A stretch of 64,000 bases of DNA from Ashinkailepas kermadecensis (GCA_034440615.1 JAOTOM010005148.1:807001-871000), one strand, 5' to 3'; shown: positions 23,076 to 35,695, numbered from the stretch's first letter. Translations and numbers: made by a program. The notes: generated by a model not told the origin, from the letters alone.

Positions 23076-25420
23076 GTGGAAAATAGCTGACATATCTTGG
23101 AATTTAAACCTCGCCAATCACAGCTATTCCCAGCTTCCCTAGCGCAGGAGAGGTGCTGCGACTCTCTTGGAGTTTCCAAACGGAGGGTGCTAGCAAAACG
23201 AAGCAAAGACGAATGTGTTGCGTGTAATGAAACATCACGGTTGACATCAAATCGGTATAATCTACTTTGCAAGCTACATTTATGTACATGGGATACGGCT
23301 TAGGTCAGGTGATGTAGTTGACCTAGTTCCTTGACACGTATGGAAGCTTCCCAATCATATTATTTCCAAGCGCCGTGGGATACCAAGCGAGTATTAGTCG
23401 AATTTAGAACACAAAAACGTCTCAGAATACCTTTGAATCTGCAACGAGGTCATCAGGGCCACCTGAGGCCAATGCTCCAAATTTGTTGTAGAAAGCCAAA
23501 TCACCTATTCGCTGTTATTCCAGTCGTATATTGCCTCCAGATATTTAACGGCAGCTGTTCGGAATCGCTATGATGCATTAGGCTGGGATAAGCTGCTCAT
23601 TCGTTGAAATGTTACCGGATGTAGTTGTCTATAACAACGCCATAGCTCCGTGACCTGATACGATCGAAAGAAGTAAGAAATTGCAAATGATGTTCAAGAG
23701 AATATGTTCAAATGGCTACGGAAAATGTGCAGGGATTGGCCGTGCAATTTGCAAGCTATCTTCTTTTTACAACCTTCAGGGATCCTATCAGGCTCCCACT
23801 CCTTGCACTGGCGATCGCTGGTGTTCAGATAAATCCTACCACGAACTGCGACTTCCTGAATCTATTCTTTTTAATTTATCGGAGCTAGTCACCTGTTGGT
23901 TATTCCAAACCATACTTTCCACGGGCGGCGGTCTGTTAGTTTCGGACAGTCACATCGAATGTCAATAAGAGCGCGTTGGACTGAGACACTGATTGGTGAA
24001 GGAGATTTCCTGGAACAGATGATCCGCATGTGTGCTTGACCTTGTGACATGTGACCTTGACTTGTACCTTTCTGCAAAACAGGTGTACAACGCATCGGAA
24101 AAAAAACTATCGGACTGTGTTGTCTTTCGATGGTAGCACCGACAGATAGCTTACAGTGTTCTTGACATAAAACCAAAGTGCCTATTGAAGTCTCCAAACT
24201 CGAATAACTGCATTGGTGTCGTGGTCGCATCTCCTATTCCCAGACTAGGAACACCACTTTGATGCGCTCGCAAGTGCCCGGAAAATTCACCTCAGCAGTT
24301 GCAGGGAGTGAGAGAGCGAATCTTTTATCCCGAATATTTCGAGCATACGACAGCTGTAATCAACCTATAAAAGTAAAATTACATTGAAATAAGTCTGGGA
24401 AAGAGTCCTAAAAATGTGTATACAAGTGTTCGTGCCCTGGTCCTAGTATCAATATTAAGGTTTCCAGATACCATCAAAGTTGATGCGTATTATGCCGACG
24501 GCCTACGGTCCACCACCACACTGTATTAGTCTGCGACATTGTTTGCTGAGTTTCACGTCAGGGATGCTTCAACTATGGTTTTCTTTGTGCATCCTAATAA
24601 TATATTTATGGTCATATTGCGCCTCTAGGTTCGACGCGCATGGGCAACACACAAGTCAGCTAACACACACTGCATGTGCGACCAGTCGCTTGTAGTAATA
24701 ACGTAATAATCGTCCAACGCTGACGTGGGACGATGAGCCGCTTTTCCTTGCCACTTGACGTACATTCTCAACGAGTGACGACATACATGAGCCGACTCAT
24801 AAGTAAACTGCATACATAACCTGCAGATGCAATTAATAGTTACCCAGTGGCAGCATTAGACGTACATGGACCCGATTTGCGCTTCCAAGCATCATACTGG
24901 CCCTTCACATAACACTGCATGACCTGTCCCTCGAAGACGAAAGGTGCTAGCACGCGGCGGTCGGGAAATAACAGACCCGCGGTGCGGGCAATTTCCTAGA
25001 TACATGTGAAGAATGTCTTCATCCGGATGCCTTAGCATACCGAATTCGGAAAACTGTCACAAAATGATAATGATTTTGTGTTCCACCAGTATTCAAGTGA
25101 ATTGCACTCAGACAGCCCATCTACATATACTGAATAGCTAATCTCAGATACTAATGATCAGCTATGGGATGTAAGGCCGCAAGAGCAAGGTAGGCTACGT
25201 ATCCGCATCGTACACCACACGCCACTCATATTGCACACACGTGTTGGTAGGTAATGCATTGGAGATATAACGTCTCCTTACTACATACACTATTATCTTA
25301 AACATCTAAACTGCATGAACACCGCTGATTCTATGCCATCGTTCAGTTTGCAGCACCACCGATATATTAATGACGAAGGCAATTCATATGATTTATAAAG
25401 TTGCACGTTGCACAATAACC
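23076..25420. other. Unique AT-leaning sequence, no gene seen
   Basis: Several 60-113-codon frames without motifs. A pair of AGGTCA-type half-sites occurs near 24037-24060, one of them TGACCTTGA, which is the reverse complement of the FTZ-F1/ERR consensus TCAAGGTCA. Confidence 0.45.
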
Positions 25421-25421
25421 T

Positions 25422-25716
25422 GTGCCAGGTCATCGACATGCCATCACCCGCCACACTACTTCCCTCCTCCCAGGGGCAGAGCCAAGCGGATGAACTACAA
25501 CGAGCCGCCACAATTACCTGTGTCAGGTCATCCACGTGCCATCCCCCGCCACACCACCTCCCTCCTCCCAGGGGCAGAGCCAGGCGAGTGAACTACAGCG
25601 AGCCGCCACAATAACCAGTGTCAGGTCATCGACACGCCATCGCCCGCCACACCACTTCCCTCCTCCCAGGGGCAGAGCCAGGCGAGTGAACTGCAGCGAG
25701 CCGCCAACTGTCGACC
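25422..25716. repeat. 98-bp tandem repeat, three copies
   Basis: TGCCAGGTCATCGACATGCC at 25422 and TGTCAGGTCATC at 25520 and 25619 begin three copies, each containing CTCCTCCCAGGGGCAGAGCC. Confidence 0.92.
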
Positions 25717-27440
25717 GCCGTGCAGTGCCGCTGTTGGCAGCTACCTGGCCGGGTTGGCAGGCGACGGTCCGCCAATTTCAGGCTCACCTGTCTTCCCAGA
25801 CAGCTTCCGACAGAAAACGCCCACTTCTATCGATTATTTTGTGATGCCCTTGACTTGGCGGTGACATTGCGACGTTAGTCATTGCCGCACATGAACGCGA
25901 CATTTGACATCTGTTGCCCGGACTCAACACTGGGCGGACTGGCGTTGCATTGGCTGGTAGATGTTGAGCCAGTGACATTTGAGCTGGAGACCGAGATTAA
26001 TGAAGCATAATGCCGCAAGCTGCGATTCTCAATGAGGCTGTATTCCGTCAAGCTACGGAATCAGCTTCAGGCAGCTCAGCACGACAACCTGTTTCTGACG
26101 TTGCCAGTGTCTGGTGTGCGGCTATGACAGCATTTCCGCTACTTGTCTCACAGCCGCATGTTTCGCAGCCGGCCACACCTGCCGTATGCACCTGCTGACC
26201 CCGTAGCTCCAGCCGAGGCCGTATGCTCGTCTCTTGTGGTGCATCTCTTTCCTGTTTTATATATTTTCTCTTCAAATGGATTGCAGAAACTGTATATGGT
26301 TGCATAAGAAACAAATACTAGTTGAGTTAGCAAAACGTGTCATCTTATCATTTTAGCCAGGATGCAAGCATAAGGATGTTGGTGAAATGACATAGCTTTG
26401 CAGCTATTTCAAGCTGATGTGTCACGCTTGGCAGGTCGGCATGACTCGAACTCGGATAAGTTCGATTTCCACGAGCTGGAGTGTCGACTGGACCGTGCTG
26501 AGCGCCATGGCGGCGACAGACCTGTACCTTGTACGATGAGCGAGGTACGCATCAATATTTACCAGCATCGTGTTGCTGCTATGGTAACCACCCTGCAACG
26601 TGACAAATGTATGCCAGAGGTCACGAATGCAGGAATAGAGGTTCAAAGCAAAACACGGTCAGTCTGACGTAGTGGCATCGAAGCCCCAAGGCTTAAATCA
26701 GAGCCGAACTAACGAACATAGACAAAAATCCATCATGCATAGGTTAAAGCCGGAGCATCTATGACCCTACGATTCATACAAATTTGTAAATGAAGGATGA
26801 GGGATAGAAAAAGGAAACCGGAACTCAGTACGGATCAAATTCGTTGGAGCTAAACAGCTGCTTAATCAACCCTTCTGCACTTCTTGAGGACCTCGCGAAT
26901 GTGTTATCCTATTAACTGAACCATGATAAAACATGTTAAGACGACGATTCTTCCCAATGGCTTAATCGTGCCATTTGGATAGATTGCCTGCCGCTGCATG
27001 ATAGAGACTTAAAGTAACCATATGAAAATGTTGGCGTGAAGAAGGTGGCTGTTCGTTACCAGGACGATATCAATGTAAGTGTCTTGCATGTGGCCGCATG
27101 GTGATGTGGCTAGAACTCCTCATTTTAATTCAAATAACATTACAGGGTTATCCGACAAATCAATACATCTTTTTCAGCACAAAAGACTCACTTGATCACG
27201 TTAATGCAATGCCATCACCAATGCGTCGTTCTTCAATGACGAGCTACCATGTACTGGGTCGAGGATGAAGCCGGCCTACATCTCTTCCTAGTCGGTTTTG
27301 AGTTAGTGGCACGGAGCCGAAGTGTTCGACAAAGCATGCCCTCAGGTCATCGGTCAAGGTTTAAGGTGTTCGGGTTCCGGTTTTCCAGTGCGCACCTCGC
27401 GCCAGGTTGTTGCCGTTTCGGCTATCCGGGTGAGCTCCGG
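25717..27440. other. Unique sequence, no gene seen
   Basis: Short frames only; no recognised domain, RNA gene or promoter. Confidence 0.5.
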
Positions 27441-27900
27441 TGTCAGTGGGGCCCTTGCACCCACTCCCGCTGTACCGGAAGAGTCCTTTCCCACCCATGA
27501 CGCTTTCAGTGCCTACAGACATTACACCCACTCCCTCAATAGCAATCGAGTCCTTTCCCAAGTCTACTCGTTTAGTGAGTACAGACCTTCTACCCACTCC
27601 TTCGATAGCAACGGAGTCCTTTTCCATCTACGCATTCAGTGCGTAGATGGAAAAGGACTCCGTGGCTATCCAGGGAGTGGGTAGCAGGTCTGTATTCACC
27701 GAATGAACCCGCCTTTCGCAGTTGTAAACCTTCCACCCATTCTTGCATAGTCCGCTTCGACTCACGCCTTCGATGCAAAAATAGCCTCTTCCACCCACAG
27801 CCTCGATACAAACATAGTCTTCTTCCACCTACGCCTTCGGTGCTTACAAACCTTCTATCGACGCCCTCGATACTGCCGGATATCTTTCCCATTCGCTGTC
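27441..27900. repeat. 66-bp repeats, fold-back and diverged 30-33-bp units
   Basis: CCCACTCC landmarks at about 27462, 27528 and 27594 mark three 66-bp units. The third unit is followed immediately by its own inverted copy (fold-back about 27568-27706, centre 27637). Beyond it are diverged units such as CTTCCACCTACGCCTTCGGT, resembling the left part of the 20.4-kb array. Confidence 0.8.
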
Positions 27901-27941
27901 AGCCTCCTCAGTGCGGGATAATTGTCGACCCCTCGCATTGT

Positions 27942-27964
27942 GGCGGGGTCAGTTTGACCCCGCC
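27942..27964. repeat. Perfect 10-bp-stem hairpin
   Basis: GGCGGGGTCA and TGACCCCGCC are separated by GTT. An AATAAA follows at about 27969-27974, so this could sit at a plus-strand 3' end, though no gene leads into it. Confidence 0.8.
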
Positions 27965-27974
27965 TCCAATAAAC

Positions 27975-28984
27975 GTTTGTTTCAAGCAAGCTAGAGAGAT
28001 GCGGTAAACAGCATGGTGTAGCTACAACTTTGCACTTTATAGTTGTTCGGAACATTTCTTCGCCATCTCTTTTGATCGATCTTCCAGGTCAGGTCAAGCA
28101 GGTCAATGTCGAGGTGCAGTCAGTCACACGTTTTCCGGACCCTGGTCGTACAACAAATGCGATTTCGGCTTCAATGTTGACGATGTGCAAGCTTAAGACT
28201 GCATCTAACACAGGTGGTGCGTGCAAAGGTCAATGTCACCGATCCTGTCAGTGTCAAATGTCTGGAAGCATGTGTTGAACTGTTGAAGACGGCCATTCTC
28301 GAAACGGACGGCACTCAGGCAAATATAATGCGTGCGACAAATTCATACCATATGCTATGTGTTATAAAGTCATAAAGTGGCAAGGCTTATTAAGAGTCAC
28401 AGGGACCCATATGAGAAAAGCCTATACAGGAGAGATGCTATAAGACGAGAAAAAAAGACTCCGACACACCCCAATCAATGCCATACCCCAGTTCCAAAGA
28501 AACTATCTAACCCAACGTATCTTGCACCGTTCACTTGATATTGCATGACACACTCTTCCATCCCCATGCCCAATGAATAATTTTCCAACTCCTTCACCGG
28601 TAATCCGGCTCAAAGGGGACTGTACAGTGCACACCTACCATAATAAATATCTCCTAATCTACCGTCAATTATTTTCCTTCTGCCGCACAAGCTAGAATTA
28701 AAAATAAGGGTATCCAAACTAAACAAAATTGTTCACCCTATATTTAAATACCTTCAATAAGTAACTGCCCAGTGCATCAGCAGGCAGCCTCTTCTATTGA
28801 TCAACCACCCTTTGACTGAAGACCTGTTGGCGTTTAACAGTCCTGCATTTCGAATTTTCCAACCTGAATTTATGACCCCTATGTGATACTCGAAGTAGAA
28901 GAGCATCGTTCAGATTGACATTACCTGACCCTTTAACGACATTAGAGATTTGAATCATATACAGTGGCGCAGCCAAATGGGGAG
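27975..28984. other. AT-rich unique sequence, no gene seen
   Basis: No coding or RNA feature recognised. Confidence 0.5.
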
Positions 28985-29690
28985 GCGAACAGGTACCCCT
29001 GGAAGGTCGAAGGGGTCCCTCCAGGCGGCTGCCTTTATGGGCCCTTGAGGGCCCCTCAAGGCGTCGGTGCAGGGGGCCCGTGGCCGACGTGAAGGGCCCC
29101 TGGACCGACGACAGGGGCCCCGGACTGACGGGAAGGGCCCTGGGCCAATGAAGAGGGCACCAACATTAGATATATAGGTATACCAACACATAGGAGGGGC
29201 CCCGGATAATTTGAATGGCCCACGGGTTGGCGGAGAGAACCTGAGCTAATATGAAGGGCCCCTGGACTTACGGCGGAGCCCAAGCCGAATAAAAGGCCCC
29301 TGACATGATGGTCAGGGACCAAGCGTTTGGAAAGGGGCCTCTGACTTACCGGAAAAGGCCCTGGGTCGTCAAAGAGGGCCCCTGAGACGACGGAGATGGC
29401 CTAGCTGCCGAGGAGGACCTCGGGCCGTCAGAAAGGGCTCTTGGGTCGACGGATGGGGCTTAAGCCGTACGAGGGCCCCTGACCTGATGGAGGAATCCCA
29501 AACTGTTGAAAGAGGGCCTCCGGCCTGACAGAGAAGGTCCTGAGTCGCTAACCCCTGTGCCGATGGAGAGGGCACCTAGCTGCGGGAGGGCCCAGAGGAG
29601 GCATAAATGGCCCTTGGACCGAGGTGGCCGAAACCGCACAGGGGGCCCTTGAGGAGAGCATAGGTCCTGTCGATCACTAGGAAGGGCCCC
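28985..29690. repeat. Degenerate GGGCCC-rich tandem repeat
   Basis: Units of roughly 27-30 bp built on GAAGGGCCCCTGGACCGACG, strongly diverged and interrupted by unique segments. The minus-strand frames (Pro/Ser/Gly/Arg-rich) come from this repeat. Confidence 0.8.
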
Positions 29691-30480
29691 TAGAAGCTTG
29701 GATGGCCTTTGAGGGCTAACAGAGCCCTCTGAGAGCTACATATATTTTTCAGAGGCTAACGATGATTGTGAGAAATACCGAGGGCCAGCGGCAGCGCTAG
29801 AAAGCCCTTGAGGCTAGAAAGACTGTAAATGACTGGGAAGGACCAAAACAGCTGGATAGGATCCCTGACGATTGGAAATTGTTACTGAGCGCTAGAGAGG
29901 ACTGGACTGGTATGCTCAAGAGGCTTGGGAGGGGTCCCTATGATACGAACAGGGCTCCCTGAGATCTAAGCTGAGTCCCTAATGGTTGTGAGGAATACCG
30001 AGAGGCAGTTTCAAAGCCGAATGTCCTTGAAGGCCTGAAAAGCTGTGGAGGACTGGGGGAAGTCCCCTCAGAGCTAGACCGGACTGGACTGCGATACTCC
30101 TGAGGCTTGGGAGGAGCACTGAGGGATGAACAGAGCCACCTAAGAGCTAAGGAGATTTCCGAGAGATGGTGATGTTTGCTAGAAATTGTGCTCAGGGGAA
30201 TCCTGCAGCTGTCTGGGAGCTGCAGGATTCCCCTGAAAGCTAGACAGGTTTGTCGAGGACTGAGCATTGCCCATGCAAGTTGGGAAGGGCTCCTGATGAA
30301 TGAATAGGTCCCCTGGGAGCCAGAGAGGAATGGAGTGGAATGCTACTGATCTTTGGGATGTGCACCTGAGGGATCGGGGGCCCTGAGAGCTAATAGAGTC
30401 CCTGAAATTTGGCGATGGGTGCGAGAAATACTAAGGATGAGCCTCAGAGAAAAGATATCCCTAAAAGCCATGAACGCCGC
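29691..30480. repeat. Large degenerate tandem blocks
   Basis: Three or more diverged blocks share, in order, a GAGAGCTA motif, GTGAGAAATACCGAG-like sequence and a GACTGGGAAGG-like motif, spaced roughly 200-300 bp. A 19-bp-stem hairpin is embedded at 30192-30236. Confidence 0.6.
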
Positions 30481-30738
30481 CACGGACTGGGAAGGTCAGC
30501 CATCGCCATCTTAGGGGCGGCGGCCGCCCCTGTAGCCACGGTTACCCCAACGGCCACAGTCGTCCTGGCGGTGACGACCACCCAAGCGACCCAGCCATCC
30601 CAGTGGCCTGATCACAGCTGCCCCAGCAGTTACGGTCGCTCCAGCGATGGCGGATCAGACAGCCCAGCGATAGCTGTGATGACGGCCGCTCCAGCGGTGC
30701 CAGCGCTCCAGCGGTCAAGCAAAAATAAAAAGAAATAA
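30409..30738 (+). CDS. Uncharacterised Ala/Thr/Ser-rich 109-codon frame, doubtful
   Basis: ATG-initiated frame. Its N-terminus lies in the degenerate repeat block; its middle is low-complexity (AAAAPVATVTPTATVVLAV) and its C-terminus is lysine-rich (SSKNKKK). An AATAAA overlaps the end of the frame at about 30725. The middle contains weak internal duplication and a perfect palindrome, AGGGGCGGCGGCCGCCCCT (30512-30530). No homologue comes to mind. Low-complexity composition and overlap with repeats make chance the simplest explanation. Confidence 0.12.
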   Translation: MAMGARNTKDEPQRKDIPKSHERRHGLGRSAIAILGAAAAPVATVTPTATVVLAVTTTQATQPSQWPDHSCPSSYGRSSDGGSDSPAIAVMTAAPAVPALQRSSKNKKK

Positions 30739-30739
30739 C

Positions 30740-33193
30740 TTGCAGGATGCTGTGTGTTGGGCATAGTTGGTCAGGAATGTTGCTAGACCTCCTGTCAAGA
30801 AATCTTGCACTTATTTTTTCCTACTGGTATTAACGCCTAATTTTTAGAAATTGTGACTGTGTTGAAAGCGCACAACAATGTGAGCTCTCCTCTTATCATG
30901 AACACCCTCCCTATTGAACTATGTTTGAACAAAGCGAATAACAGAAAGAAACAATTGTGTGCATGGAGATGAGCATTCGTATGTTTCTTCAAGCTAATAC
31001 GATTTATGTCTGCATTAGAGATGTGTTAATGTCCCTTTGTTTTCCGAAATATACTTCATTTTCTTCGTTGTTGTCGGCGGTTAAATGGCTTGTTTTGTTT
31101 TGGTTCTTAGCCAACTATTGGACCTTGATTGCAGGTCTTATGTTAGCCACGCCAGCACCGAGTGCCTGATTTTCCTACGTATCTACGCATATTTATTATA
31201 TCTACGCATATTTATTATATCAACATAGAAGCACATGAAAAAATACAGTGACCGAAATCCGAGAAGTTTCGGAAAAGTGGGGCCCTCGGTAGATGGGAGA
31301 GACTCATCACATGTTCGCCCTTGACCAAATCCTAACTACGCCACTCATCATATCACCGCCTCAATATCCAAAAACTTTAGTGAGTACATATCCAATGCCA
31401 TAAGCCTGTCTCCATATTCTAAGTTACCTGTCCACTGGTAAGTCTAGTAGCTTTGCGTTGCATTTGGGCTTTGTGCTACATGTAACTTGACTGCAGTGAC
31501 GTAGGTGTGAGGCAAGATTGACCGCTACAGGATATTTGTTTCATGCCCTTAATGTTCCATTCCAGCTTTATGTTTGGGTGGCATAATGGCATACTTGCAG
31601 AACGAACTTGCAAAATGCTGATTTTTTGTTGTTGGTGCTTGGGAGCCTTGGTGGGTTCTCATTTTGGATTTATTGGTGTTCAAGCAGCCATATGGAGACA
31701 TTTAATATCCAAACAGAAACAACAGAATCCAAACAACAGAAATCCCCCAGCCTCGGTGGAGCCGATCAGTGTCATCTCCGACTCATCAGCACTCCTTCGC
31801 CTAACGTGGGCGATGGGGTGCGTGGAAGTCCAGCACTCACGCGCCAGTGTCATCTCAGACTCGTCAGCACTCCTTCGCCTAACGTCGGAGATGGGATGCG
31901 TGGAAGTCCAGCACCCGCGCGTCAGGGCTACACGGATGCGGAAGTAAGTAATGGAGAGAACGTGAATGTGTGCCGGGAGACCAGGGCAGCCTTCCCGACA
32001 ACGGCAGCCGGCTGGACCGCCACGCACCAGCGCATCATGAATTCATGAGTTTATCCTCTCCGTTACCCGCTTTGCATGTGTAGCAAGCAGGGATATACAG
32101 CCTGAAGCCTGAAGCTCTCCTGAAGTCGGCCAGAGCAGCGGGCTTCAGCACCGATTGCCGACCAACTGACGGCATGCAGCCCGGCAGCAAAGTGACTACG
32201 AAGTGGCGACTGTTCGTGTAATATATTTCAGAGCTGGTTTGGTGTACTTGCAATGCATTCCGCATATTGTCGGCACAATGGTTGCATGTGGCTACGCTTC
32301 CCACATGCCTGAAAATGATGTTGCAAGAAAATTAAAGTTGCTCATCAAGCACGTCAAAACGAAAACCAACACGGGTACGTCCTCACCTACTAGCATCCAA
32401 CGCAGAGGTGGTGGAATGTATGGGGTGCTGGGCCCTGCACCCCACTCCCTTGCGCGGGCAAGGGGGGGGGGGAGGCGTCGCACACCTTTAGTGAGCTCAT
32501 TGAAACTGCTTACTTTCCCTAGATGCTGTGTCTTATAATACATATTCGTAAAATATAAGCGACGCATGCTGACAGGTTATGTATGTAAGGCTGGAACATT
32601 TGTTCATAATTCTTGCTGGTCACTTTTTTAGTACTTTTAATAATTGAAAGGAAATTATTTTCTGGGTGTGCAGTACGTTTTGCTCGGCGTTACTACTAAA
32701 ATTCACTGAAAGTGATCTTGTTTGCGGTATTCTAAGTTGAAGTTACCGCCACTTCACTCGGGTAACTTGGATTTAGCGGGGCCCATGTGGACATGCTAAC
32801 TGGGGATGGACATTCTTCCAATCTTCTAAAAATGTAATAATCTAAGAGTTAAATTCGCAAATCCCGACCACCTCGGTAGAAAATCTGGGCATTCTGATGA
32901 GGTTTGATTTCATTCCTTTTATTTTTCTCACTTGGTGCGCTCCTCTCGGGAATATGGTGTCCTTCCCACCAGACGAATGCTCGGCATTTCAATTCCTTGG
33001 CTTGTTCTTACTTCTGCCAGGTAACACATAAAATGTTTTTGCTAACATGCTTTAGCGTCGTCCAGGTATAATTTGAGTCTTAGAGTCATTTTAACTTCTT
33101 GGAGTCATAATTTGAACAAAATTGCTTTGTTTTATTCGTGCATGATAAATTAGACAGACGTGTTCTCTACCTGAACCGTAGAATTGCCAGGAT
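30740..33193. other. Mostly unique sequence with small duplications
   Basis: A short TATCTACGCATATTTATTA duplication lies at about 31170-31220, a 78-bp duplication at 31767-31922 (GTGTCATCTC starts at 31769 and 31847), and a poly-G run at about 32461-32472. The overlapping frames at 31543-32048 owe part of their length to the 3n duplication. No gene recognised. Confidence 0.5.
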
Positions 33194-33524
33194 GCAATGA
33201 TATCACAAAGTTGTGTCAAGAATGACAGACGGTATGGCCTTTTTGCGCTACCCAGCTGTACTCATGGCCATTTTGGCAATGATATGACAAAGGTGTGTCG
33301 AGAATGACAGACGGTATGGCCTTTTTGCGCTACCCAGCTGTACTCATGGCCATTTTGGCAATGATATGACAAAGGTGTGTCGAGAATGACAGACGGTATG
33401 GCCTTTTTGCGCTACCCAGCTGCACTCATGGCCATTTTGGCAATGATATGACAAAGGTGTGTCGAGAATGACAGACGGTATGGCCTTTTTGCGCTACCCA
33501 GCTGTACTCATGGCCATTTTGGCC
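33194..33524. repeat. 82-bp tandem repeat, four copies
   Basis: GCAATGATATGACAAAGGTG landmarks at 33276, 33358 and 33440, with a diverged first copy at 33194. Copies two to four are nearly identical. Confidence 0.95.
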
Positions 33525-33792
33525 ATGCCGGGCCAATTATTACACTACGTTGCGAAATGTGTGCCTGCATTCTCATGAGGGGCGCTCGCCTGGCCCAGAG
33601 AGGCGCACCGATTCTAAAGAGTGGCGCCCATAATTTTGCATGTCTCCACTTTCGGTGGCCCAGGGCGGGGTTGCAACCTCCCCAGCTTTCCGCAAACAGC
33701 ACGTAAATTGAGGGTGGCTAGTGGGACCAAATAATGCGTACACCTGCGGTCATACTTGTGGAACGCTCGATGTAAAACTTGCTGTCATGTCG

Positions 33793-34552
33793 GATCAGGT
33801 TACTGACCTGTGACGATTCTTCGGGAACGTGTTCCGGTAGATTTCGGCAGATTTCGCACTTTTCAAGCTTGGATCAAAATAAATTGGAAACTATGCATGG
33901 TACCCTTGTGAAATGAATATCACCGTGTTTGTCATTCAATTTGAAGTCCATTGAGAGGTGGCATGATCCAATAACATTAACATGTTCCCGTTCATATAAT
34001 GACAAATCATGGAGTGTCAAAAACTGGTTTTGTTTTTGGGTCACAAATGCATAATGTTGAGGGTTAGAGGGCGATAATGAACGCTGAATTGGAATTTAGC
34101 ACCAAAATGTAGCCTATGAAATAGTTTGAACCACCTTCGATGAACTGACATTTGCCCTTTACTGACCAGACGTCAACACACGCACACGGGGTCAAAGTGG
34201 GTCAAGTCTGGTTCTAGGGTACTTGTGTATGCTGATTTCCTATTAGGCGGAGCTCATGATTATCTCACAGGGCCGCAAATTGTTTTGTGCCCCAACATCC
34301 GGAACCCCATATTGACCCTGCGTTTCTTGCTATGCTTTGCAAAAGGACGCTGTCGAATGCTATGCAATGCTACAGGACCATGCGATCACTCGTTGCACTC
34401 CGATCGAATATTGGACACGGTAATGCGTATTTCATAAGGGTATCGTGCATAGCTCGCCATATATTTGGGTCCGAATTTGAAAACGGTGCGAAATCTGTGG
34501 AAATCCGCCAGAACATGTTCACCAATAATCGTCTCAGGTTAGTGACCTGACC
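33793..34552. mobile_element. Long-TIR non-autonomous element (fold-back/MITE type)
   Basis: The left arm (from about 33793) is the inverted copy of the right arm (to about 34552). About 125 bases align clearly and similarity weakens over a further 60 or so. Shared blocks include GACGATT, GATTTC, CAGATTTCGCAC, CTATGCA and ACCCTT.TGAAAT. Each arm holds an inverted half-site pair, AGGTTANTGACCT (33797-33809 and 34536-34548). The interior lacks any long frame. Target duplication not resolved, superfamily not assigned. Confidence 0.7.
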
Positions 34553-34559
34553 TCACCTG

Positions 34560-35690
34560 GCAACAACATTTATGCCAATAGTCTGCAACGGATGTGCATA
34601 GTTCTGCGCAGAGATTCATTGCATGTTATCCACCCATTTATGTAACATGCTGTATGAAAAACGCGAACTTTCCAACGAGCCACGGTACTACACTCGCGGG
34701 GCCAACATGCTCTGTGTAAATTTGTAAAGTTCCTTAAAAACCACAATTAGAACGCTACAAGAGCTAAGAAACAAGTATTGTAAATCGAACGACGCACAAT
34801 CATAGGCGCAGCCAAGGGGAGCGCCACCCACTTTTACCCAAAAATTACACCAGATCAACGAAATATTGGGATTCCACCACGCCATGAGGGAACAATTCCG
34901 CGCACATCGTGCAAGTGGTCTCATTAACATTTGTTGATGGTCGGGCCTCCCTTCAGAAATATTGGCTGCGACTCCAGCGCGCAACTCCCTATAAGTTACC
35001 AACAACTGCAGCGCGTCACACACAAGCCGTTTTTTAAATTCATACCGCAAAAGCCCCAGTGGTTTGTAGACCTCCCACCCCCATCTTGCACGGGTTAATA
35101 ATATTTATTAAAAAAAATTATTCCACAGCCAGCCGCGCCTCATAATGTATAGCCTGGCCGCCAGTATGAAATGATTTGGCTTCTTCCAGCACTGTGATCA
35201 TTGATATTGCATACAAAAGATACTTGTCGGAAGCCACAAACACACTGCCCAACTCCCAGAAGTGCAGCCGGAGTTCCATAAATGTTCAGATTTGTCGCTC
35301 ACGAAAAATCACGTGGGAAATTTATCACACAAAAAGAATGTTGCAAGCAGCTAAAATGGCCTAATATTTTAAGCGGAGAGACGTCGGATTTTGGAAACTT
35401 CATAACTTACTCCTATGACCTAGCACGACAAAATCAACCTAAGCCTTTTTCGCCGCCGATCTCAAATCCGTGTCGTGGCTTGGCCACCGGGCAGCACAAT
35501 TCCCAGCTGACCATGCGTCGAAAAAAATTAATATCGTAAGTGGCAACAAATTGTCGCCAACGCCAACTACTACGACATCGAACAAAAATAGACTTCTGAG
35601 TGCAGCGCCCCCCCCCCCCCTGTCGCGATGCGTCCAGACGCACCTAATTCCACGTGATGAGGTGACGCAATGGCTGGGACGTGCACAAGT
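34560..35690. other. Unique sequence, no gene seen
   Basis: Contains a poly-C run at about 35609-35620. Frames up to 120 codons occur on the minus strand without recognised motifs. Confidence 0.5.
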
Positions 35691-35695
35691 CACCA

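Noticed and set aside
26840..27100. Possible decayed reverse-transcriptase fragment
   Set aside because: Translations contain multiple stops and no catalytic motif; I could not support the assignment.
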